A DNA stretch of 64,000 nucleotides from Spongiivirga sp046524175 (GTDB taxonomy: Bacteria; Bacteroidota; Bacteroidia; Flavobacteriales; Flavobacteriaceae), in contig NZ_JBEFZF010000009.1 of the NCBI RefSeq assembly GCF_046524175.1, positions 62,001 through 126,000 on the forward strand. Reading direction: 5' to 3'. The position numbers and the translations under genes are program-made. Under the pieces are notes generated by a model. That model did no database searches, was not told the origin of the DNA, and was given only the letters and a program-made list of their open reading frames with translations. Position 1 is the first letter of the stretch. Each line of letters starts with the position of its first letter. Below are positions 1 through 7,348 of the stretch, in pieces.

Positions 1-17
1 AAGCTAAAAAAAAGTAA

Positions 18-25
18 TAACTTTG
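18..25 (+). promoter_or_regulatory. Bacteroidota -7 element upstream of rsfS
   Basis: TAACTTTG matches the TAnnTTTG consensus exactly and ends 19 bases before the rsfS start codon. The matching -33 box would lie before the window edge. It probably drives the rsfS-ftsH transcription unit. Confidence 0.6.
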
Positions 26-44
26 TGTAAAATAAAAAAAATTA

Positions 45-416
45 ATGGTAAAGGAGAATGTAAGTGCAGATGAATTAATATCAACCATAATTAGCGGAAT
101 AGAAGATGTAAAGGGACATGATATAGATATCTTAGACTTACGAGAAATTGAAAATACCGTTTGTGACTATTTCATCATATGCAATGGTACCTCAAATACT
201 CAGGTAAATGCCATTGTAAATTCCATACAAAAAAAGGTAAGTAAAAAACATCATGACAAACCATGGCATGTAGAAGGATCTGACAATGCCGAATGGATTT
301 TGATTGATTATGTAAATGTAGTTGTTCATGTTTTTCAAAAACATATCAGAGATTTTTATGATATTGAGAGCTTGTGGGGAGATGCAAAAACAACAACTAT
401 TCAAACGAATTATTAA
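45..416 (+). CDS. rsfS: Ribosome silencing factor RsfS
   Basis: This 123-residue protein belongs to the RsfS/DUF143 family, which binds ribosomal protein L14 on the large subunit and blocks subunit joining when nutrients are low. Family hallmarks are visible: the stretch DILDLREIENTVCDYFIICNG, the PWHVEGSDNAEWILIDY segment and the conserved VVVHVF strand near the C-terminus. Length is normal for the family. It lies 17 bases upstream of ftsH in the same direction, an arrangement common in Flavobacteriaceae. The ATG start sits a short distance after a good -7 element. Identification is secure. Confidence 0.95.
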   Translation: MVKENVSADELISTIISGIEDVKGHDIDILDLREIENTVCDYFIICNGTSNTQVNAIVNSIQKKVSKKHHDKPWHVEGSDNAEWILIDYVNVVVHVFQKHIRDFYDIESLWGDAKTTTIQTNY

Positions 417-433
417 AAACTAGAATTTAATTA

Positions 434-2413
434 ATGTCAAGAGATAGAGATAATAACAGTGCACCAAAAAAACCAAAGTTTAGCCCTTATTGGTTATATG
501 CAGCGATCATATTAGTGATCATTAGTCTGAACTTTTTTGGTGGTAATAATAAATGGCAAGATATCAAACCGACGACCTCATCAAAATTTGATGAGTTTTT
601 AGATGCCGGTGATATCAAGGATGTGTTAGTAATTAATAAGCGTAAAGCTAAAGTTACCCTAACGGAAGAAGCGCTCAAAAAAGATGTACATAAGGGAGCG
701 GAGTCTACTAACCTATTAGGCCAGAAAAACACTAAAGGACCACATTATCAATTTGAAATTGGTAGTGAAGATATTTTTCAAGAAAAATTAGATAAAGCAA
801 AAGCTGAAGGTCGATTAGAATCGTACGCATATGATACAGAGCAGAATTTTTGGGGTGATATGCTAATAAGTTTGTTACCCTTTGCACTTATCATTGGTGT
901 TTGGATATTTTTAATGCGTCGTATGTCTGGTGGTGCAGGTGGTGGTGCAGGTGGTCAGATTTTTAATATCGGAAAGTCACGAGCTAAACTATTCGATGAA
1001 AAGCAAGATGTAAAAGTTACATTTAAAGACGTAGCCGGACTTGAAGGTGCTAAAGAAGAAGTTCAAGAGATTGTAGATTTCTTAAAAAACCCGGATAAAT
1101 ACACCTCGCTTGGTGGTAAAATTCCGAAAGGAGCCCTATTAGTTGGACCTCCTGGAACTGGTAAAACTTTGCTAGCAAAGGCAGTTGCGGGTGAAGCCAA
1201 AGTTCCTTTTTTCTCGCTTTCTGGTTCTGACTTTGTTGAGATGTTTGTAGGTGTCGGTGCATCACGTGTGCGTGATTTATTCAAACAAGCTAAAGAGAAG
1301 TCACCAGCTATCATCTTTATCGATGAAATCGATGCCGTAGGTCGTGCTCGTGGAAAAAGTAATTTCACCGGTAGTAATGACGAACGCGAGAACACCTTAA
1401 ATCAGTTACTTACTGAAATGGATGGCTTTGGTAGTAAAACCAATGTAATCGTTCTAGCAGCAACAAACCGTGCCGATGTGCTTGACAAGGCGCTAATGCG
1501 TGCCGGACGTTTTGACAGACAGATTTATGTTGATTTACCAGATGTACGTGAGCGTAAAGAGATTTTTGAAGTACACTTGCGACCGCTTAAAATTTCCGAA
1601 GGACTTGATATGGATTTCTTATCCAAACAAACTCCAGGATTCTCAGGTGCTGATATTGCCAATGTTTGTAATGAAGCGGCGTTAATTGCTGCACGTAACA
1701 ATAAAAAGGCAGTCGACAAACAAGATTTTCTTGATGCTGTCGATCGTATCGTTGGTGGATTGGAGAAGAAAAATAAGATTATCACCCCGCTTGAAAAGAA
1801 AACTATTGCTTTTCACGAAGCAGGTCACGCCACTGTTAGTTGGATGCTTGAGCATGCTGCACCACTAGTAAAAGTGACGATCGTACCTCGCGGGCAGTCG
1901 TTAGGTGCCGCATGGTACTTGCCGGAAGAACGCTTACTTGTTCGCCCAGATCAGATGCTTGATGAAATGTGTGCAACATTAGGGGGTCGAGCTGCCGAAA
2001 AGGTAATTTTTGATAAAATATCTACAGGTGCTTTAAGTGATCTCGAAAAGGTAACGCGCCAAGCCAAAGCAATGGTCACGGTATATGGGTTAAATGATAA
2101 GATAGGAAACCTTACATACTATGACTCTTCAGGTCAGTCTGATTATAATTTCACAAAACCGTATAGTGAGCAAACTGCGCAAATAATTGATAAAGAAATA
2201 TCAGATATTATTGAAGAACAATATCAACGCGCCATCGACCTATTAACAGATCATAAAGATAAACTTACAGAACTTGCAGAGGTATTACTAGAACGCGAAG
2301 TTATTTTTAAAGACGATCTTGAAAAGATATTTGGTAAGCGTCCTTTTGATGACGACAAAGATGAAACCGAAGAAACTGCAAAGGAAGAACCCATTACAAA
2401 TAACGACGCTTAG
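434..2413 (+). CDS. ftsH: ATP-dependent zinc metalloprotease FtsH
   Basis: This is the membrane-bound AAA+ protease that degrades damaged or regulatory membrane and cytosolic proteins. Residues 18-36 and about 145-162 are transmembrane segments flanking the periplasmic domain. The Walker A motif GPPGTGKT is at 238-245, Walker B IIFIDEID ends at residue 300, the SRH region contains the RAGRFDR arginine finger, and the zinc-binding HEAGH is at 461-465. The 659-residue length is typical. The C-terminal tail is acidic. It follows rsfS closely and probably shares its transcript; a strong inverted repeat lies immediately downstream. FtsH is known elsewhere to control lipid A and phospholipid balance, which fits the lipid genes that follow. 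Confidence 0.98.
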   Translation: MSRDRDNNSAPKKPKFSPYWLYAAIILVIISLNFFGGNNKWQDIKPTTSSKFDEFLDAGDIKDVLVINKRKAKVTLTEEALKKDVHKGAESTNLLGQKNTKGPHYQFEIGSEDIFQEKLDKAKAEGRLESYAYDTEQNFWGDMLISLLPFALIIGVWIFLMRRMSGGAGGGAGGQIFNIGKSRAKLFDEKQDVKVTFKDVAGLEGAKEEVQEIVDFLKNPDKYTSLGGKIPKGALLVGPPGTGKTLLAKAVAGEAKVPFFSLSGSDFVEMFVGVGASRVRDLFKQAKEKSPAIIFIDEIDAVGRARGKSNFTGSNDERENTLNQLLTEMDGFGSKTNVIVLAATNRADVLDKALMRAGRFDRQIYVDLPDVRERKEIFEVHLRPLKISEGLDMDFLSKQTPGFSGADIANVCNEAALIAARNNKKAVDKQDFLDAVDRIVGGLEKKNKIITPLEKKTIAFHEAGHATVSWMLEHAAPLVKVTIVPRGQSLGAAWYLPEERLLVRPDQMLDEMCATLGGRAAEKVIFDKISTGALSDLEKVTRQAKAMVTVYGLNDKIGNLTYYDSSGQSDYNFTKPYSEQTAQIIDKEISDIIEEQYQRAIDLLTDHKDKLTELAEVLLEREVIFKDDLEKIFGKRPFDDDKDETEETAKEEPITNNDA

Positions 2414-2434
2414 TTATTAGTTTGTTAAATGTAC

Positions 2435-2478
2435 CGCCGAGTTTTTCATAGTTTTATATATTAAAGAAAAACTCGGTG
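2435..2478 (+). promoter_or_regulatory. Inverted repeat between ftsH and the LUD gene
   Basis: CCGAGTTTTTC (2437-2447) and GAAAAACTCGG (2466-2476) are perfect 11-base arms around an 18-base AT-rich loop. A G-U pair and a C-G pair extend the stem. No T-run follows, so a simple Rho-independent terminator is unlikely; an mRNA-processing or attenuation hairpin, or a protein-binding site, fits better. Confidence 0.6.
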
Positions 2479-2506
2479 ATTGCAGAACGCCCCCGTTAGA
2501 TTAGAC

Positions 2507-3112
2507 ATGAATATTTTCAAAAAATTATTCGGATCAAAATCAACATCTCCTAAAGAAGATATTAAGGAGGAACGTGGGAGATATATGCCTGAAGTTAAAA
2601 TTCCTGCTGATGAAAAATTTACCATCAACTTCAAAAAAAACGGAGGCAAATTTATTTATTGTGACTCCGAAAAGGAAATAGCAGAGGCATTTCAAAATAT
2701 TTTGCTAGAGAACAAATGGGATGAAAACCAAGTATTTTGTAGTGACCATTCGTTAAGGACAGAATTCAAAAGTTTTAATCTCGATTTCTCTGAAAAAAGC
2801 AGCGGATCGAGTTTCTTTTTTTCTAAATGCGAGTATCTTATTGCTGATGAAGGAGGTATTTTATTGTGTTCTAAACAAATAGGAGAAAATCGTCTTCCTA
2901 ACCTTCCAACCAATGTGGTGATCTATGCTCATACCAGTCAATTAGTTGACACTATTGGCGAAGGACTTCGACTTATCAAAAACAAAGACAAACAAAAATT
3001 ACCATCAAACATCACGACCATAAAGCACTTCGAAACCAAAAAGGAAAAGGACTTTTTAAGTTATGGGAGTAGCTCAAAAAACCTATATTTGCTGCTACTA
3101 GAAGACCTTTAA
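2507..3112 (+). CDS. LUD-domain (LutC/YkgG-like) protein
   Basis: This protein of about 201 residues has a LUD domain, the fold of the lactate-utilisation protein LutC. The recognisable core is the IADEGGILLCSKQIGENR stretch followed by LPTNVVIYAHTSQLV. No other lut genes are nearby, so lactate utilisation is not implied; in Flavobacteriaceae this gene commonly sits between ftsH and cdsA and has no established role. I place the start at the ATG opening MNIFKKLFG; an upstream in-frame TTG would begin inside the hairpin and is unlikely. There is no signal peptide, so it is cytoplasmic. Confidence 0.8.
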   Translation: MNIFKKLFGSKSTSPKEDIKEERGRYMPEVKIPADEKFTINFKKNGGKFIYCDSEKEIAEAFQNILLENKWDENQVFCSDHSLRTEFKSFNLDFSEKSSGSSFFFSKCEYLIADEGGILLCSKQIGENRLPNLPTNVVIYAHTSQLVDTIGEGLRLIKNKDKQKLPSNITTIKHFETKKEKDFLSYGSSSKNLYLLLLEDL

Positions 3113-3150
3113 ACAAAGGTACTTACAACTAAACAACGTAGTACACTTAA

Positions 3151-3954
3151 GTGAAAGAATTAGCAATACGCGCCGTTTCAGGTTTACTGTATATGACTCT
3201 TATTATTGGAGCCGTATTACTGTCGAGCAATGCATTTTTATTGGTATTTTTCTTATTTGGCATCATTTGTTTAGTTGAGTTTAATAAACTTGTAAACAAC
3301 ACCTATTCTGCCACTTATTTTATTTTTGCTGCACTGTTTTTTGTCTTTGCATTTGATCCAACAGCAATGCTTTCTCCTTATTTTTTATTGGTACCAACGC
3401 TAGTGGCAAATCTATTTTTGATAGTCGATTTATTTAGAGCACAACAACAAAAACTATCTGCAGTAAAAAATTACTTGATATCAACTACCTATATCATCGG
3501 CGGGTTCATTTTTGTGTGTTTGCTACCCAGTTATAAGAGCTCATTTAACCCGATGATTATTCTAGGTATTTTTCCGCTAATATGGATTAACGACAGCTTT
3601 GCCTATCTCGTGGGAAAAAACTTGGGAAAACACAAGTTATTTGAACGGATTTCTCCTAAAAAAACAATTGAAGGTTTTGTTGGCGGATTAATCTTTAGCT
3701 GTATTGCCAGCTATTTTATTGCTAAATTTACAGAAAAGTTTACCACGCCAGTTTGGTTAGTGATCGCGCTAATAATGAGCGTATTTGGCACCATTGGCGA
3801 TTTAATACAATCAAAGTTCAAACGACAAGCTAAAGTAAAAGACAGCGGTAATATTATGCCAGGGCATGGTGGAGTTTATGATCGCTTGGATAGTATTATT
3901 TTTGCAGCGCCGTTTATTTATTTATTTCTTCATATCTGGATGTATGTTTCATAA
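3151..3954 (+). CDS. cdsA: Phosphatidate cytidylyltransferase (CDP-diglyceride synthase)
   Basis: CdsA makes CDP-diacylglycerol from phosphatidic acid and CTP, the branch point of phospholipid synthesis. The protein has about seven hydrophobic helices and the family signature in its C-terminal half, including WINDSFAYLVGKNLGKHKL, SPKKTIEGFVGG, and the GDLIQSKFKRQAKVKDSGNIMPGHGGVYDRLDS region. Its 267 residues match the family. The start is a GTG; no better ATG lies upstream in frame. Its 3' end overlaps the start of psd by 11 bases, so the two are cotranscribed and probably translationally coupled. Confidence 0.95.
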   Translation: MKELAIRAVSGLLYMTLIIGAVLLSSNAFLLVFFLFGIICLVEFNKLVNNTYSATYFIFAALFFVFAFDPTAMLSPYFLLVPTLVANLFLIVDLFRAQQQKLSAVKNYLISTTYIIGGFIFVCLLPSYKSSFNPMIILGIFPLIWINDSFAYLVGKNLGKHKLFERISPKKTIEGFVGGLIFSCIASYFIAKFTEKFTTPVWLVIALIMSVFGTIGDLIQSKFKRQAKVKDSGNIMPGHGGVYDRLDSIIFAAPFIYLFLHIWMYVS

Positions 3955-4600
3955 AGAAGGTTATAAAATTATTTTCATCACTATGCTTGTGGTTGCAGGC
4001 ATTATTTTTGCAGCAGATGCCTTTATACATATTTTTTGGTTACAAAAATTATTACAAGTTGCTGGCTTGATATTACTCATCCTCATTCTTCAATTTTTTA
4101 GAAACCCAAAAAGAAACACGCAGACAAATCAAACCCATATCATCGCTCCTGTAGATGGTAAAGTTGTGGTAATAGAAGAAGTTTTTGAAAAAGAATATTT
4201 TAAGGATCAACGGTTACAGGTTTCTATTTTTATGTCTCCAATAAATGTACATGTAACTCGTTATCCAATAAGTGGTCAGGTAAAGTTCAGTAAATATCAT
4301 CCTGGAAAATATCTGGTAGCTTGGCACCCTAAAGCTTCTGAAGAAAATGAACGTACTACAATTGTAGTAGAAAATGAAACGGTAGGACCCATTTTGTATC
4401 GCCAAATTGCAGGGGCACTTGCACGGCGTATCGTTAATTATGCCAAAGAAGATGAACAGGTAATTCAAGGTGCCGATGCTGGTTTTATCAAGTTTGGTTC
4501 TAGAGTAGACGTCTTTTTGCCAATAGGAACTAAAGTAAATATGGCCCTTAATCAAAAGGTAAAAGGAGGCGAAGATATAATTGCCATTATTGGAAATTGA
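3944..4600 (+). CDS. psd: Phosphatidylserine decarboxylase proenzyme
   Basis: This 218-residue protein is the short form of phosphatidylserine decarboxylase, which turns phosphatidylserine into phosphatidylethanolamine. Two N-terminal membrane helices are followed by the catalytic domain with IAPVDGKVV, FMSPINVHVTRYPISG and, near the C-terminus, IKFGSRVDVFLP. The Gly-Ser pair in that last motif is the expected self-cleavage site that generates the pyruvoyl group. The ATG opening MFHKEGYK overlaps the end of cdsA; a longer frame starting further upstream lies inside the cdsA coding sequence and is rejected. It precedes the acyl-CoA-binding gene with a 4-base TTGA overlap. Confidence 0.95.
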   Translation: MFHKEGYKIIFITMLVVAGIIFAADAFIHIFWLQKLLQVAGLILLILILQFFRNPKRNTQTNQTHIIAPVDGKVVVIEEVFEKEYFKDQRLQVSIFMSPINVHVTRYPISGQVKFSKYHPGKYLVAWHPKASEENERTTIVVENETVGPILYRQIAGALARRIVNYAKEDEQVIQGADAGFIKFGSRVDVFLPIGTKVNMALNQKVKGGEDIIAIIGN

Positions 4601-4881
4601 ACATTCAAAAAGAAATTTTGAGTAGCGCTCAACTAGATACTGATTTTCTAAACACTGTGGACAAACTAAACAACAGTGAAGGTCCGTTTCCTGCTGATTT
4701 TTTATTGAGAGCATACGCCTATTACAAACGAGCTACCCAAAATCAAAACCGCCCTGGAAGCAAGAAACCGTTGGTTAATGCTTTCAAAGCTAACGCAATG
4801 CTTCAAATAAAAGATATGACTGAAGATGAAGCAAAACAAGCATACATCGAATTAGTTAATGACTACTTCAACAATAAATAG
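4597..4881 (+). CDS. Acyl-CoA-binding protein (ACBP)
   Basis: The 94-residue sequence is a bacterial ACBP, a four-helix protein that holds long-chain acyl-CoA. Diagnostic residues are FLLRAYAYYKRATQ (helix 2, including the Tyr and Lys of the ligand pocket), a FKANAMLQIKDM stretch where the usual KWDAW lies, and DEAKQAYIELVNDY at the end. The start codon is TTG, embedded in the psd stop (TTGA), which argues for coupled translation. Position at the end of a cdsA-psd run suggests it buffers acyl-CoA for membrane lipid synthesis; that role is inferred. Confidence 0.9.
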   Translation: MNIQKEILSSAQLDTDFLNTVDKLNNSEGPFPADFLLRAYAYYKRATQNQNRPGSKKPLVNAFKANAMLQIKDMTEDEAKQAYIELVNDYFNNK

Positions 4882-6388
4882 GCTTCTTTATGCTATCTTA
4901 TTGATATTTTCATCGTGTGATGAAAAAAGTGACACCATTCAATCTTCATCCTATTCCAATTGGTATGCCTCTAGTATATCAGTAGATTCCATTCCTGGAA
5001 TAGGTATCTCTAAAGCATATACAACGCTTAAAAAGAATAGCGATCCTGTTATTATTGCTGTCATTGATACTCCAGTTGACATCTATCATCCGGTATTTAG
5101 AAATCGCTTATATATTAACCATGATGAGATACCAGATAATGGGATGGACGATGATAACAATGGGTATACGGACGATATAAATGGCTGGAATTTTCTTGGG
5201 TATGATACGAATAAATCTGTTTATTTTATGAATTACGAAATTGTACGACTTATTCGGCAATTAGAAAACTCATCAACAACAGATTCACTTCGATTAAAAA
5301 AATTATATAAAGCGTATCAACTTCAAAAAGAAAAAGCACAAAAGCGTTTGAATAAATCAATAGCAGATTTACAGACATTTTATGACGCAAAAGAGGTTTT
5401 TCCTAATACCATAAGAGCAAATGGAACCATTGACTCCATTGCCGCAAAAAAAGTTCATGCCAAAAATGAAGAAGAAATTAAATTAAAAAAATTTCTTCTT
5501 CGAAACGCCAGAATTGGTCTTTATGAAAAACAGCTTATTCAGTTTAAAACAGGCGGTGAAGGAGAGTTAAACAAATCGCTTAATCCGGCATATGACGACC
5601 GTAAAATTGTCATGGGGCACCATATAGTTAATGATTTTGAGAACATGTCGCAACATGCTACACAGGTCGGAGGCTTAATAGCTGAAGCCACTAATGGAGA
5701 AATTTTTGATCGACCAAATATTCTAGATATAAAGCTGATGTTTTTATGCACTTCAGGAGTTGGTGATTACCACAATAATGATCTTGCAGCTGCTATACGC
5801 TATGCAGTTGATAATGGAGCGAGCGTTATTAATTTAAGCGATAGCAAGCCTAATTCTTTTGACGAAGATCTTGTAACCAGTGCTATTCAATATGCAGCAA
5901 AACATGAAGTATTGATTGTTACATCAGCAGGAAACAATAACTTGAATACCGATCTTCCTGAATACAAAAATTATCCGCTAGATTATAGAACTGATTTTAA
6001 TGAAATTGCAGACAATATGATTGTTGTAGGTGCCAGCACAAATAAGATAGAAAAACCTAAGGCTAGCTTTTCAAATTATGGACAGCAATCAGTAGATATT
6101 TTTGCCCCGGGCTCCAAAATAGTGGTGCCGAACGGAGAAACCAATGTACCATATATACGATTAGGAGGAACTTCACTCGCATCAGCCTTAACCTCAGCAT
6201 CTGCTGCAATTATTATCTCACAATATCCTGACATAACCGCTGGGACACTAAAAAAAGTACTTCTAAAAACCGGAACAGCAATTGATTCTTCAACATTTAA
6301 ATCCTTTTCAAAATCGGGAAAAATTGTTAACCTTCACAAAGCACTAAACTACCTTCAGGAAAAAACCAACAACTATAAAAACTTATAA
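4859..6388 (+). CDS. Subtilisin-family (S8) serine protease, lipoprotein
   Basis: This 509-residue secreted protease begins with a lipoprotein signal ending in LIFSSC, so Cys20 would be lipidated. The catalytic triad is complete: Asp70 in VIAVIDTPVD, His266 in SQHATQVGGLIAE and Ser439 in GGTSLASA, with oxyanion Asn359 in TSAGNNN. The His motif reads HATQVG, where HGTHVAG is usual. Nearly 200 residues separate Asp and His, much more than in ordinary subtilases, and much of this insert is charged and helical. The ATG lies inside the end of the ACBP gene, a 23-base overlap. Substrates are unknown. Confidence 0.9.
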   Translation: MTTSTINRLLYAILLIFSSCDEKSDTIQSSSYSNWYASSISVDSIPGIGISKAYTTLKKNSDPVIIAVIDTPVDIYHPVFRNRLYINHDEIPDNGMDDDNNGYTDDINGWNFLGYDTNKSVYFMNYEIVRLIRQLENSSTTDSLRLKKLYKAYQLQKEKAQKRLNKSIADLQTFYDAKEVFPNTIRANGTIDSIAAKKVHAKNEEEIKLKKFLLRNARIGLYEKQLIQFKTGGEGELNKSLNPAYDDRKIVMGHHIVNDFENMSQHATQVGGLIAEATNGEIFDRPNILDIKLMFLCTSGVGDYHNNDLAAAIRYAVDNGASVINLSDSKPNSFDEDLVTSAIQYAAKHEVLIVTSAGNNNLNTDLPEYKNYPLDYRTDFNEIADNMIVVGASTNKIEKPKASFSNYGQQSVDIFAPGSKIVVPNGETNVPYIRLGGTSLASALTSASAAIIISQYPDITAGTLKKVLLKTGTAIDSSTFKSFSKSGKIVNLHKALNYLQEKTNNYKNL

Positions 6389-6582
6389 GAAACACATCCT
6401 ATTTCTAGCCATCTAAAACACTATCAAATGTTAAATCACTACAATACTTAGTAGTTTTTAGCCTTATATACCTTTGAATTTGAACAAAATCCATAATTCT
6501 TTTATACCTTAGAAAAAAAATTGCTATCAAACGTTATCATTTCATATATCTATATTGGAATAATATAGCCAATAGATTAAGT
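6389..6582. other. Intergenic region with uncertain 5' end of next gene
   Basis: About 190 AT-rich bases separate the protease and the next lipoprotein gene. No terminator or clear -7 element is evident. The frame of the following gene stays open upstream to about 6484 without ATG, GTG or TTG, so part of this region may be translated. Confidence 0.4.
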
Positions 6583-7347
6583 GTGTATTGTTCCATTTTA
6601 ATCTTGATTGTTACCTCATGTAATACAGACGATCGAGATGGAATGACCGAAAATATCTGTGCATTAAGCCAGATTGATGATGGTATCAGGATACTTGAGT
6701 ATAAGTATAATATTACTGGTGATCTGTTTAGAATTAATGTCTATCCATCTCCATTACCTGAGAACACCAACCCTGCGGCTTCCTTTTTCAGATCTCAAAT
6801 TACTAAGGACTCTATTATTGTAGGGGTAATGCAAAATTTAGTAACCAACGGTCGCGTGCTAATAAGTGCTAAATATGAAAATGATTTGCTACTAGAGGTT
6901 AAGCGTTTCTATGCCTCGGGAAACACAAACAATTTTAGATTTGAGTATGAAGGAGCTTCTGTAACTGTTTTTTTAAGTTTTACAGAAAACAATACAACAA
7001 CAAATTTAGAAAGAGGCCTGTATACATTTGATACCAATCAGAATATTATAGCCTTCGACCGATACGTATTTGATGTTAACAATCAGGAGGTATTGTTGGG
7101 CTCCATAGATTACGAGTATGAACCCGACGCTTTCAACCCTAGAAAAGCGTTGTTATTCCCTACCTTTTTTGAACAAAATTTACCAGATGCCAGTTTCTTT
7201 TCTACAGATAGTGCTTCCAAAAAAACAATCGGAGAAAGTGCCATTAATTTCAGCATTGAAACAAATGAAAATGACAAGGTTAATGTAATAACTGATCTAA
7301 CCAACTTCGAAACTGAAATATACAGCTATTTGAATTGTAACGAATAA
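6583..7347 (+). CDS. Hypothetical lipoprotein
   Basis: I do not recognise the family of this 254-residue protein. It starts with a hydrophobic segment ending in LIVTSCNTDD, a lipobox with Asp at +4, so it is probably an envelope lipoprotein; the remainder is rich in beta-strand patterns and charged residues. The GTG start gives a signal without the usual positive N-terminal charge. The same frame runs on upstream and encodes Lys, Arg and His residues, so translation may begin upstream at a rare codon such as ATT or ATA, or a small frameshift may have hidden the start. It converges on valS, with a single base between the two stops. Confidence 0.65.
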   Translation: MYCSILILIVTSCNTDDRDGMTENICALSQIDDGIRILEYKYNITGDLFRINVYPSPLPENTNPAASFFRSQITKDSIIVGVMQNLVTNGRVLISAKYENDLLLEVKRFYASGNTNNFRFEYEGASVTVFLSFTENNTTTNLERGLYTFDTNQNIIAFDRYVFDVNNQEVLLGSIDYEYEPDAFNPRKALLFPTFFEQNLPDASFFSTDSASKKTIGESAINFSIETNENDKVNVITDLTNFETEIYSYLNCNE

Positions 7348-7348
7348 G

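Noticed and set aside
1063..1395. 110-codon minus-strand frame within ftsH
   Set aside because: It lies opposite the Walker motifs of FtsH. Long opposite frames are expected over conserved AAA+ sequence.
2480..2506. Alternative TTG start for the LUD gene
   Set aside because: It begins just after the stem-loop and adds MQNAPVRLD, with no conservation seen; the ATG at 2507 is the natural start.
3866..3943. Longer N-terminus for psd
   Set aside because: The first 26 codons overlap cdsA in another frame; the ATG at 3944 gives the usual short psd.
4214..4714. 166-codon open frame on the minus strand
   Set aside because: It lies opposite psd and the ACBP gene, whose sense proteins have clear family signatures. 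The translated protein has no recognisable domain or signal; it is a shadow.
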